A DNA stretch of 12,371 nucleotides. Origin: Chloroflexota bacterium. GTDB taxonomy: Bacteria > Chloroflexota > Limnocylindria > Limnocylindrales > CSP1-4. Shown piece by piece: positions 6,739 to 12,371 of the stretch. The first letter of the stretch is position 1. Every line of letters begins with the position of its first letter. Under the pieces are notes generated by a model. That model did not search any database, had not been told where the DNA came from, and saw only the letters and a list, made by a program, of their open reading frames with translations. A program made the translations under genes and the position numbers. The DNA lies in the NCBI GenBank assembly GCA_021785115.1, contig JAJYGO010000414.1, forward strand, positions 1 to 12,371, written 5' to 3'.

Positions 6739-7761
6739 ATGCGCTTCCCGGGACGGTTGAGCGGGTCCCGCCGCTCCGCTCGGGTGCGTGTGATCGCCGT
6801 CGTCGTCGTGGCCACCGTTTTCGCGGGATGCGCCTCGGTCGCCGCCCCGACGCGCGCCCCCGCCCCCGAGGCCGTCGGCAACAAGCTCGCGGCGGCGGCC
6901 CAGGCCCAGGTGCCGCGGAGCGGCTGGCAGGTCGCGTGGGTCACGCCGTCGCTGCAGTTGACCAGTGTCCGGGTGTTCGGCCCGCAGGACGTCTGGGTCG
7001 CGGCCTCGGACGGACGCATCTACTCGTGGGACGGCACCGGCTGGCACGTCCAGCGTCTCGACGAGGACCTGGGGGCGATGGCCGCGATCAGCAGGCGTGA
7101 CGTGTGGGTGTCGAGCGACGACGGGATCCGTCACTGGGACGGCGCGCACTGGTCGCTGACAAGCCACGATGGATCGGTCGCCGCGCTTGCCGCAGCCGGG
7201 CCCCAGCACGTGTGGGCCGCGGACGCCACGGGGATCCGCACCTGGAGCGGCACGTCGTGGGTGAGGCAGTACGCCTCGGCCGTTGCCGACCTCCGCTCGA
7301 TCTCCGCGCCCGACGCGACACACGCCTGGGCCGTCGGCTCGCTCGCGGACGGGTCGGGTGTCGTGGTCGCGTGGAACGGGACGAGCTGGTCGGTCCAGGC
7401 GACGCTCGCGCAGCCGCTGTCGGCGGTCTACGCAGCGGACGCGGAGCACGCCTGGGCGGTCAGCGACGAGGGCACCATCTACGCCTGGAACGGCCGGACG
7501 TGGAGCGCCAGCGCCGACCTCCACCTGCCGCTCACGGCGGTCGCGGGTTCCGACGCCGGCCACGTCTGGGCAGTCGCGCAATCAGGCGAGATCCTCGCCC
7601 TCCACGCGGCCGACTGGACCGTCGCGTACCGGGCGCCGACCACCCTCAGCGGGATCGCCGCGTTCGATCCGACCAACGTGTGGGCGATCGGTTTCGACAC
7701 GATCTACAGCACCGTCGACCAGGGTTCCGCGCCGTCGGACTGGACGGCCTCGGGGCTCTGA
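6739..7761 (+). CDS. Lipoprotein with seven-bladed beta-propeller repeats
   Basis: A 340-residue exported protein of unknown function. Residues 1-31 are a lipoprotein signal: Arg-rich n-region, hydrophobic VIAVVVVATVFAG, and the lipidated cysteine C31 (VFAGC; Phe at -3 is a little unusual). An Ala/Pro linker leads into a repeat domain with the pattern 'V.AxxxxxVWAVxxxGxIYxWNGTxW'. I count seven units: VWVAASDGRIYSWDG, VWVSSDDGIRHWDG, VWAADATGIRTWSG, AWAVGSLADGSGVVVAWNG, AWAVSDEGTIYAWNG, VWAVAQSGEILALHA and VWAIGFDTIYSTVD. Seven units of about 40 residues fit a closed propeller anchored outside the membrane, probably for binding rather than catalysis, since no catalytic motif stands out. The ATG has AGGAGG (6728-6733) five bases upstream. 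It is a monocistronic gene with its own promoter. Confidence 0.85.
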   Translation: MRFPGRLSGSRRSARVRVIAVVVVATVFAGCASVAAPTRAPAPEAVGNKLAAAAQAQVPRSGWQVAWVTPSLQLTSVRVFGPQDVWVAASDGRIYSWDGTGWHVQRLDEDLGAMAAISRRDVWVSSDDGIRHWDGAHWSLTSHDGSVAALAAAGPQHVWAADATGIRTWSGTSWVRQYASAVADLRSISAPDATHAWAVGSLADGSGVVVAWNGTSWSVQATLAQPLSAVYAADAEHAWAVSDEGTIYAWNGRTWSASADLHLPLTAVAGSDAGHVWAVAQSGEILALHAADWTVAYRAPTTLSGIAAFDPTNVWAIGFDTIYSTVDQGSAPSDWTASGL

Positions 7762-7797
7762 GCCGGCGGTCGCCCGCGTCCTGGCATCACTCGACGT

Positions 7798-7842
7798 CCG
7801 GACACGGGCGGACTGTCCGGTTGCGCTCCTGCGAACGCAACC
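7798..7842. terminator. Double hairpin between convergent genes
   Basis: Two adjacent perfect 7-base stems occur here: CCGGACA (7798-7804) with TGTCCGG (7814-7820), and GGTTGCG (7819-7825) with CGCAACC (7836-7842). They share two bases, so they could form alternately. Lying between the ends of the lipoprotein and Cys/His-protein genes, they are good bidirectional terminator candidates, although no T-run follows. Confidence 0.45.
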
Positions 7843-7890
7843 TCTCATGGCGACGGCAGCCGTGGGGACGCGACGGCCGCCCTCGTTCGG

Positions 7891-8106
7891 TCAGCTGAGG
7901 CGGATCGGCGCCCCGGACTGATCGTGGGGAAGATCGACGCACTCCACGCGGCAACCACGCGCGTCCCGCCCATCGAATGGGTGGAAATGCATCCACGCGG
8001 GCTCGTGCTGCGATTCGTCGAGTGTCAGGCGGCAGCCGCAGGCGGCGCACGTGACGGGACCATCGGTCCGAATGAGCGGAATACCAGGGTCGGCGAAGCT
8101 GTACAT
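7891..8106 (-). CDS. Small Cys/His-rich protein, probable zinc-binding
   Basis: A 71-residue protein I cannot assign to a named family. It begins MYSFADPGIPLIRTDGPVTC and carries cysteines at 20, 23, 25, 52 and 56 with histidines at 34, 40, 42 and 61. CAACGC and CRVEC form two Cys clusters that would suit a zinc ribbon around the motif EPAWMHFHPFDGRDARGC. No signal or membrane segment is present. The ATG is fixed by GGAGG (8119-8115) eight bases upstream; the same frame continues 52 codons further up to 8262, but that part is Arg/Pro-rich and overlaps the response regulator gene. It lies 82 bases downstream of the two-component pair on the same strand and might be co-transcribed with it. Confidence 0.72.
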   Translation of the reverse strand: MYSFADPGIPLIRTDGPVTCAACGCRLTLDESQHEPAWMHFHPFDGRDARGCRVECVDLPHDQSGAPIRLS

Positions 8107-8152
8107 GGCATTGGCCTCCGAGGCGGAGGCTATGTGGCCCGGCCGGCGGTGT

Positions 8153-8185
8153 CGGCACCATCCGGGATACGGTTGGGTGCCGGAT
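8153..8185 (-). terminator. Possible hairpin after the response regulator
   Basis: CGGCACC (8153-8159) can pair with GGTGCCG (8176-8182), or alternatively ATCCGG (8160-8165) with CCGGAT (8180-8185). The structure lies just after the response regulator stop and could attenuate read-through into the Cys/His protein gene. The loops are long (14-16 bases) and no T-run follows. Confidence 0.25.
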
Positions 8186-8188
8186 CGG

Positions 8189-8920
8189 TTACGGCGCGGG
8201 ACGCGGCCGAAGGCACCATCCGACGGCCCGGATCGACGTGAGCGCCGGCCCCGAGGCGTCATCGAGCTTGCGCCGGAGCCGCGCGAGGTGCGGCTTCAGC
8301 CACAGCGGGTCGGGGTCCCGCTCGCCGGGCCAGCCGGCGCCGAGCAGGCTCGCGTGCCCGACGAGTCCGCCTGCGGCTCCGACCAGCGCCTCGAGGAGCC
8401 GGTACTCGATCGGCGTGAGGACGAGCGGTGCGGCGCCGACGCGGGCTTCGTGGTGCGCGGGATCCAGCTCAACGCCGCCGAACGACCGGCGCATCGCACG
8501 CGGGCCGCCGGACACCACCCCAGCCTCACTCGACTGCCGATCGCCCTGCGGCGCCCGCCGGACCGCGGCCCGGATCCGCGCGAGCAGTTCCTGCTTGCCG
8601 AACGGCTTCACGAGATAGTCGTCCGCGCCGAGGTCGAGCGCGCGCACCTTCGCCTCCTCGGCGCGCTCGCCGCTCACGACGATGATCGGCACGTCCCCGC
8701 CCTCGGCCCGGAGCTGGGCCGCGACGCTGAACCCGTCGGAACCGGGCATCGCGAGATCGAGCAGCACGAGGTCCGGGCTCTCCTCCCGCCAGCGACGGAC
8801 GGCCGTCGACCCGTCGTACGCCGTGACGACCTGGTGGCCTTCGGTTCCGACGAGCGCGGTGATCGCGCCGACCATGGCGGGATCGTCGTCGACGACGAGA
8901 ATCCGCAGCGGGCGGTCCAT
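8189..8920 (-). CDS. OmpR/PhoB-type response regulator
   Basis: A 243-residue DNA-binding response regulator. The receiver domain (about 5-121) has the acidic cluster D11-D13 in ILVVDDDPAM, the phosphoacceptor D55 in LVLLDLAMPG, S83 in IIVVSGE and K105 in DYLVKPFGKQ, all in place. A linker of about 20 residues leads to a winged-helix domain (about 147-240) with LVLTPIEYRLLEALV, then WLKPHLARLRRKLDD and ALTSIRAVGWCL, the usual trans_reg_C pattern. It is presumably phosphorylated by the adjacent kinase and regulates genes not identifiable here. The ATG overlaps the kinase stop by one base (TGATG) and has no ribosome-binding site of its own, so translation is probably coupled to the kinase. Confidence 0.92.
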   Translation of the reverse strand: MDRPLRILVVDDDPAMVGAITALVGTEGHQVVTAYDGSTAVRRWREESPDLVLLDLAMPGSDGFSVAAQLRAEGGDVPIIVVSGERAEEAKVRALDLGADDYLVKPFGKQELLARIRAAVRRAPQGDRQSSEAGVVSGGPRAMRRSFGGVELDPAHHEARVGAAPLVLTPIEYRLLEALVGAAGGLVGHASLLGAGWPGERDPDPLWLKPHLARLRRKLDDASGPALTSIRAVGWCLRPRPAP

Positions 8921-10374
8921 CACAGGGCCACCGCGGCGGCCAGCGCGACGACGAAACGCGCGCCGCCGGTCTCGGTCGGCTCGCACCACAGCCGGGCACC
9001 CATCGCCTCTCCCAGCCGCCGTGCCGCGTACAGGCCGATCCCGGAACCGCGAGCGGCGCCCGTCTCGGCACGCCGCGCGTACGGCTCGAAGATCCGCTCC
9101 CGCCACTCCTCGGGCACGCCCGGTCCCTCGTCCGCGACCGACAGCCGTCCGACGCCCTCCTGGAGGCCGGTCGCGATCGTGATCCGCGACCCCGGCGGCG
9201 CGTACTTCACCGCGTTCTCCAGCAGGTGCTCGAGCACCTGCCGCAGGCGGGGCGCGTCGCCGAGCACGCGGAGATCGGGCGTGCCCTCACGGACCAGGGT
9301 GTGCCGCCGCAGGAGCGGCCCGACGCCGGCGAGCGTCTCGTCGACGATCGCGCCCAGGTCGATCGGGACCAGGTCGAGCGGCGCCGGTTCTTCGGGGCGC
9401 ACCGAGGCGAGGATCGAGTCGACCAGGCGATCGAGGCGCAGGACCTGCTCCTCGGCGAGGCGGTGCCACTCGCCCGCGTCCGGCACCGTCGCGGCCCCGT
9501 CGGCCACCGCGTCGGCGAGGAGGTCGAGGTACGCACGGACGACGGCGAGCGGTGTCCGGAGCTCGTGGGTGACGAGCGCGACCAGCTCGGCCTGCGCGCG
9601 TTCGAGTGCCTTCAGCGACGCGACCTGCGCCTCGGCCTCCCGTTGCAGGCGACCCTTCGCGACGATCCCGGCCAGCAGGTCCCCGATCGCCCGGAGCTGC
9701 GCGACGTCCCGCTCCGAGAAGCGCCGCTGGCGTTCGGTCTGCACGTTGAGCACGCCCACGACCTGGTCGTTCCAGGACAGCGGAACGGACAGCATCGAGG
9801 CCACGAACCGGCGCTGGTCGAGGCCGCGGACCCACAGGAACCGGTCGTCCGAGCGCACATCCTCGATGGCGCTCGGCTCTCGCGAGGCGGCGACGCGGCC
9901 CGTGATGCCCTCCCCGAACGGCACCCGCGCGCGGCCGATCTGGTGCCGGTCGAGGCCGTTCGTCGCGGCCAGCGTGAGCCCGAGTCCGTCGCGGTCGAGC
10001 AGGTAGAAGGAGGAGACGTCGGCGTTCAGCGCGTCGCGCGTGCCGTCCACGACGATCGAGAGCAGGTCCTCCCACGTCCGGGCCGTCGTCGCCAGGCGGA
10101 GGACCTCGTGCAGGAAGCGGAGCTCCTCGAGCTGCCGCCGGTCGCTCTCGACGTCACCCGCGGCGGGCCGGGCAACTGCCGCGGGCTGGGTCACGGCCGC
10201 GGGCTGGGTCACGGCCGCGGGCTGGGTCACGGCCGCGGGCTGCGCGACTGCCGAGGGGGCGCCTGCCTGCGCCGGCTGACCGTCGGGGCTCGGAACGCCC
10301 CTCGCTGGGGACGGCCCCTCGTCATCCGGCCCGGCGGGCCAGCCCCGAGCCGCGTCGCGGTCGATCGTCTCCAC
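8920..10374 (-). CDS. Soluble GAF-domain sensor histidine kinase
   Basis: A 484-residue two-component kinase without transmembrane segments, so a cytoplasmic sensor. Residues 1-75 are a disordered Ala/Pro/Gln linker with tandem PAAVTQ units. A GAF domain follows (about 99-240; SSFYLLDRDG, VPFGEGITGRV, ASMLSVPLSW, VGVLNVQT), which could sense a small molecule or redox state. The HisKA helix carries the phosphoacceptor H270 in LVTHELRTPL. The HATPase domain shows the N box LLENAVKYAPPGS (N387), G1 DEGPGVP and G2 GSGIGLYAARR. The GTG start lacks a Shine-Dalgarno sequence but lies six bases after TGAACT, with a perfect TTGACA 17 bases further up, so it is probably leaderless. It is coupled to the response regulator downstream. 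Confidence 0.92.
   Translation of the reverse strand: METIDRDAARGWPAGPDDEGPSPARGVPSPDGQPAQAGAPSAVAQPAAVTQPAAVTQPAAVTQPAAVARPAAGDVESDRRQLEELRFLHEVLRLATTARTWEDLLSIVVDGTRDALNADVSSFYLLDRDGLGLTLAATNGLDRHQIGRARVPFGEGITGRVAASREPSAIEDVRSDDRFLWVRGLDQRRFVASMLSVPLSWNDQVVGVLNVQTERQRRFSERDVAQLRAIGDLLAGIVAKGRLQREAEAQVASLKALERAQAELVALVTHELRTPLAVVRAYLDLLADAVADGAATVPDAGEWHRLAEEQVLRLDRLVDSILASVRPEEPAPLDLVPIDLGAIVDETLAGVGPLLRRHTLVREGTPDLRVLGDAPRLRQVLEHLLENAVKYAPPGSRITIATGLQEGVGRLSVADEGPGVPEEWRERIFEPYARRAETGAARGSGIGLYAARRLGEAMGARLWCEPTETGGARFVVALAAAVAL
10163..10252 (-). repeat. 18-base tandem repeats inside the kinase gene
   Basis: Five 18-base units occur. The three central ones (10181-10198, 10199-10216, 10217-10234) are identical, plus-strand GCGGGCTGGGTCACGGCC. 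The flanking units (10163-10180, 10235-10252) are diverged but similar to each other. The period is a multiple of three, so each unit adds six residues (PAAVTQ-like) to the N-terminal linker, and gain or loss of units keeps the frame. Confidence 0.92.
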
Positions 10375-10380
10375 GGCGCC

Positions 10381-10409
10381 AGTTCACGACGCCGGAGGCT
10401 CGCTGTCAA
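10381..10409 (-). promoter_or_regulatory. Promoter of the histidine kinase operon (leaderless)
   Basis: On the minus strand a perfect TTGACA (10409-10404) is separated by 17 bases from TGAACT (10386-10381), which lies exactly six bases before GTG 10374. Predicted transcription start coincides with the start codon. Confidence 0.6.
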
Positions 10410-10443
10410 ACGAGGCCGCGGAGGCCAGGTCCGGTCGAGGGTT

Positions 10444-10666
10444 TCAGGTCCTGGGATCGACGGTCGGCAACGCGGCGGCGGTCAGGATCGCGTTCACCTC
10501 GACGACGTGCCAGACAGAGGTGGCCGACGACCGCCCGGAGCGGCCGCCGGTCGGGCCCGGCGGACAGGGCGAGCTGGTCGGTGGTCAGCGGAGCGATCGC
10601 CTCCCGCAGCCGCCGGTCGATGTCGCGCCATCCGCCGAACGCGGGCCGGATCGATCGTTCGGACAT
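10444..10666 (-). pseudogene. DinB-superfamily gene with its middle deleted
   Basis: The first part, MSERSIRPAFGGWRDIDRRL through LTTDQLALSAGPDRRPLRAV and VGHLC, reads as the N-terminus of a DinB_2/DUF664-type protein (MSERSIRxAFxxW... RPIWAxVGH). The frame then shifts by one base, and the next stretch, WHVVEVNAILTAAALPTVDP then RT and stop (10512-10444), matches the family's C-terminal helix (YHxAELNExLxxAGLPxVDLWD). About 85-100 residues between them are missing, including most metal-site helices, so the product cannot fold normally. In the first frame translation would run on to a stop at 10406. The start is ATG 10666, with GGGAGG four bases upstream, directly behind the DUF488 stop, so the original pair was an operon. 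Family assignment is from remembered motifs. Confidence 0.65.
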
Positions 10667-10676
10667 CGAACCTCCC

Positions 10677-11039
10677 TCACTGCCGTCCCGCACCCAGGAG
10701 GGCATCGCGGACCACGACCGCCTGGTTGTGCTCCTCGTCGGCCGCCCCGTATACGAGCGTCAGTCGTCCGTCGGCGGCCAGACGGGCCAGTCGGTCGAGG
10801 GCCGCGCGCCGCTCCGGTGCGCGGAGCTCCTCGCGGTACCGGGCCTGGAACTCGTCCCATCGCGCCGGGTCGTGCCCGAACCAGCGCCGCAGCTCGTTGC
10901 TCGGGGCGACGTCGCGTTCCCACGCCGCGAGCTCGAGTGCCTGGCGGGACCGGCCCCTCGGCCATACGCGATCCACGAGCACGCGCGAGCCGTCCGCCGG
11001 ATCCGGCCGTTCGTATGCGCGCTTCAGCCGTACGTCCAT
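10677..11039 (-). CDS. DUF488 (YeaO-like) protein
   Basis: A 120-residue cytoplasmic protein of the DUF488 family; its biochemical role is not established. Recognisable segments in order are MDVRLKRAYERPDPADGSRV, VLVDRVWPRGRSR, LAAWERDVAPSNELRRWFGH followed by DPARWDEFQARYREEL, and near the end LTLVYGAADEEHNQAVVVRD. The length matches the family and the gene looks intact. The ATG has no clear ribosome-binding site; GACACT six bases upstream suggests leaderless expression. It is followed after ten bases by the start of the broken DinB-like gene, whose ribosome-binding site lies right behind this stop codon. Confidence 0.85.
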   Translation of the reverse strand: MDVRLKRAYERPDPADGSRVLVDRVWPRGRSRQALELAAWERDVAPSNELRRWFGHDPARWDEFQARYREELRAPERRAALDRLARLAADGRLTLVYGAADEEHNQAVVVRDALLGAGRQ

Positions 11040-11045
11040 TCCGCG

Positions 11046-11051
11046 AGTGTC
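11046..11051 (-). promoter_or_regulatory. Candidate -10 (GACACT) for leaderless DUF488 gene
   Basis: GACACT on the minus strand ends six bases before ATG 11039, the same geometry as at three other starts in this window. No good -35 hexamer is visible. Confidence 0.35.
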
Positions 11052-11078
11052 TCACCGGAGCCCTTCGAGCGGCGTGAG

Positions 11079-11094
11079 GGGCCGGGCCCGGCCC
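11079..11094. repeat. Perfect 16-base GC palindrome
   Basis: GGGCCGGGCCCGGCCC equals its own reverse complement. It lies in the 170-base gap upstream of the DUF488 start. It could be a dyad operator or a breakpoint-prone sequence, or could arise by chance in DNA this rich in G and C. Confidence 0.5.
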
Positions 11095-11210
11095 GGCGGC
11101 AAAGGACGCCGGCGGGTCAATTCGGCGGCCCATTCGAGCGCACTCGAGAGGACACGTGGCCCTGTCAGAAGCCGGATACCAGCGGCACGCTGATACTCGA
11201 CTCGTCCCGG

Positions 11211-11375
11211 AGGAGCGGGGGGCGCTGGGACGCGAACGCGAAGCCGGTGGGGCTTATGGAGCGGTTCATGGGGCTCATGCCGGCGGCAAAGCAGGCGTTG
11301 CCGTCGGGCGACTTCCGCGACTGGCCGGCGATCGAGGCGTGGGCCGACGGCATTGCCGCCGAGCTCACCGAGTGA
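11211..11375 (+). pseudogene. C-terminal fragment of a flavodoxin/HemG-like protein
   Basis: The frame ending at 11375 reads SGGRWDANAKPVGLMERFMG, then LMPAAKQALPSGDFRDWPAI and EAWADGIAAELTE. This resembles the C-terminal 50-55 residues of flavodoxin-domain (HemG-like) proteins, where a 'GGRxDP...ERxM' stretch leads to GDFRDWxAIxAWA and a final helix. Third positions are almost all G or C, so it evolved as coding sequence. Upstream of about 11211 the frame loses protein character, and the FMN-binding flavodoxin core (roughly 120 residues) is absent. It is therefore a 5'-truncated remnant. Internal starts at 11247 (GTG) or 11256 (ATG) could still yield a peptide of about 40 residues. The family call is from memory of the motif. 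Confidence 0.5.
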
Positions 11376-11382
11376 CGCGACG

Positions 11383-11628
11383 ATGGTCTGGAGGCGGCCG
11401 ACCACGCAGCCTTTGAATGCGCGAGGAGCGTTGCTCGCCGGCCTGTGCGTCGCCGCTGCCGGCTTCGCCGGGTACCTCACGCAGAACCCGCACCCGACGC
11501 TGATCGGCGCACTCGAGATGGCCGCGGCCTCGCTCGGCGGCGCGCTCGTCGTCGTGGGACTCGCGGTCCGGACGAATCGCCAGTTGAGGGGGGCGAGCCG
11601 TCGGGGTCGGCAGGACTCCGACCGCTGA
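11383..11628 (+). CDS. Small membrane protein with two predicted helices
   Basis: An 81-residue protein of unknown function. A short basic N-terminus (MVWRRPTTQPLNAR) precedes a hydrophobic helix at about 15-35 (ALLAGLCVAAAGFAGYL). A short loop (TQNPHPT) joins a second helix at about 43-66 (ALEMAAASLGGALVVVGLAV), and an Arg-rich cytoplasmic tail ends it (RTNRQLRGASRRGRQDSDR). This is a helical hairpin with both ends inside by the positive-inside rule. The ATG at 11383 follows the flavodoxin remnant's stop by seven bases and lacks a clear ribosome-binding site; the frame is open slightly further upstream. It converges on hypE with a 59-base gap. No named family is recognised. Confidence 0.55.
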   Translation: MVWRRPTTQPLNARGALLAGLCVAAAGFAGYLTQNPHPTLIGALEMAAASLGGALVVVGLAVRTNRQLRGASRRGRQDSDR

Positions 11629-11687
11629 CGAAGTCCGGCCGGTGGCAGCGAGTGGGAGCCGGCAAGGCGACGAGGCGACTGCCGGGT

Positions 11688-12371
11688 TCAGCAGATGCGC
11701 GGGAGCTGTTCCCCGACGAGCATGTCGACGATCCGCTCCGAGCCGACGAGCGTCCGGATCGTGACCATCCCGGGGTGGTCGGCGACGACGCGCCCGATGA
11801 CGACGGCCCCCGCCCCCTCCGGCAGGCCGCGCATGGCCGCCAGCGCCGCCTCGGCCTCCGCCTCCGGCACGATCGCGAGGCACTTGCCCTCGTTCGCGAC
11901 GTGGAGCGGGTCGAGGCCGAGCATCTCGCACGCCGCGCGCACGGGATCCGGCACGGGGATCGCCCCCTCGTCGAGGACCATCCCGACACCCGACGCGGCC
12001 GCGATCTCGTTGACGGCCGATGCGAGGCCGCCTCGCGTGGGATCGCGCAGCACGTGCGCGTGCGGCGCGGCCTCGAGCACCGCCGCCGCGAGCCGGTGGA
12101 GCGGCCGGGTGTCGGAAGCGATCTCGACCTCGAACTCCAGGCCCTCGCGGACGCTCATGATCGCGACGCCGTGGAGGCCGATCGGACCCGACAGCAGGAC
12201 GGCGTCGCCAGGGCGTGCAAGATCGGCGCCGAGCGCGACGCCCTCGGGGACGAGGCCGATGCCGGCGGTGTTGACGAACAGGCGGTCGGCTGCTCCCCGC
12301 CCGACGACCTTCGTGTCGCCGGTCACCACGCGAACCCCGGCGGCAGCCGCAGCGCGGCCGACCGACTCCGT
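11688..12371 (-). CDS. hypE: [NiFe]-hydrogenase maturation protein HypE, N-terminus beyond window
   Basis: HypE dehydrates the S-carbamoyl group delivered by HypF on its C-terminal cysteine to a thiocyanate, the source of the cyanide ligands of the [NiFe]-hydrogenase active-site iron. The visible 227 residues cover about two thirds of a typical protein. They include VVTGDTKVVGRG, DAVLLSGPIGLHGVAIMSVR, LRDPTRGGLASAVNEIAAAS and CEMLGLDPLHVANEGKCLAI. They end in LPRIC with the essential terminal cysteine, which separates HypE from the related SelD, PurM and ThiL ATPases. The start lies off the right edge, where hypF, hypC or hypD may precede it. The gene ends the cluster on this side, facing the small membrane protein gene. 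Confidence 0.93.
   Translation of the reverse strand, partial: TESVGRAAAAAGVRVVTGDTKVVGRGAADRLFVNTAGIGLVPEGVALGADLARPGDAVLLSGPIGLHGVAIMSVREGLEFEVEIASDTRPLHRLAAAVLEAAPHAHVLRDPTRGGLASAVNEIAAASGVGMVLDEGAIPVPDPVRAACEMLGLDPLHVANEGKCLAIVPEAEAEAALAAMRGLPEGAGAVVIGRVVADHPGMVTIRTLVGSERIVDMLVGEQLPRIC

Noticed and set aside
5518..7581. A 687-codon minus-strand open frame antisense to the aminotransferase and lipoprotein
   Set aside because: Composition is Arg/Ser/Pro-biased, there are no motifs, and it runs through a terminator and promoter of well-supported plus-strand genes.
8051..10006. A 651-codon plus-strand open frame antisense to the kinase and response regulator
   Set aside because: The minus strand carries intact catalytic motifs throughout, and the plus-strand product is low-complexity Arg/Ser. 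The same applies to the 655-codon frame at 9226-11193.
11156..11416. An 86-codon plus-strand frame beginning MALSEAGYQRH
   Set aside because: Third-position base use is poor, while the other frame over 11211-11375 has nearly pure G/C third positions and a recognisable protein end.
11688..12371. SelD, ThiL or PurM as identity of the right-edge gene
   Set aside because: The related ATP-binding folds share some motifs, but the terminal PRIC and the CEMLGLDPLHVANEG segment are specific to HypE.

Overview
The DNA is very GC-rich, and nearly every gene shows strong G/C preference at third codon positions, which produces long antisense shadow frames. Several genes are of kinds common in Actinobacteriota and Chloroflexota: an actinobacterial-type adenosine deaminase, a deazaflavin (F420)-type nitroreductase-like protein, a small CxxCxC protein beginning MCMNCGCG, and a [NiFe]-hydrogenase maturation gene. 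Several genes also look leaderless. I infer a high-GC Chloroflexota (Limnocylindria-like) or actinobacterial chromosome. No ribosomal RNA is present to settle this. I see no tRNA, CRISPR array, insertion sequence or phage gene.

Layout, left: two overlapping minus-strand family 9 glycosyltransferase genes (1-2038; the distal one runs off the left edge) start behind a perfect AGGAGG ribosome-binding site. Upstream of them lies a 416-base gap that holds three tandem 22-base repeats. A plus-strand run follows: the small CxxCxC protein (2455), a YggT-like membrane protein (2798) preceded by an 8-codon leader frame, and adenosine deaminase (3384). Adenosine deaminase converges on a minus-strand nitroreductase-like gene (4480-4914), which diverges from a class III aminotransferase (5033). 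A strong GC hairpin ends the aminotransferase. A promoter with its own leader then drives a lipoprotein that reads as a seven-bladed beta-propeller (6739-7761).

Layout, right: on the minus strand, a soluble GAF histidine kinase (8920-10374) and an OmpR/PhoB-type response regulator (8189-8920) are coupled by a TGATG overlap. They are followed by a 71-residue Cys/His-rich protein. Next comes an eroded patch: a DinB-superfamily gene that kept only its two ends, an intact DUF488 gene, and a plus-strand C-terminal scrap of a flavodoxin/HemG-like protein followed by a small two-helix membrane protein. At the right edge is the C-terminal two thirds of hypE, ending in the PRIC cysteine, so a hydrogenase maturation cluster probably continues beyond the window.

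Most unusual: four genes (3384, 4914, 10374, 11039) lack a ribosome-binding site and have a -10-like hexamer ending in CT exactly six bases before the start codon. This suggests leaderless transcription, while neighbouring genes carry clear Shine-Dalgarno sequences. I found no convincing new multi-gene system. The best leads are the leaderless set, the 22-base repeat array, the propeller lipoprotein and the two degraded genes.
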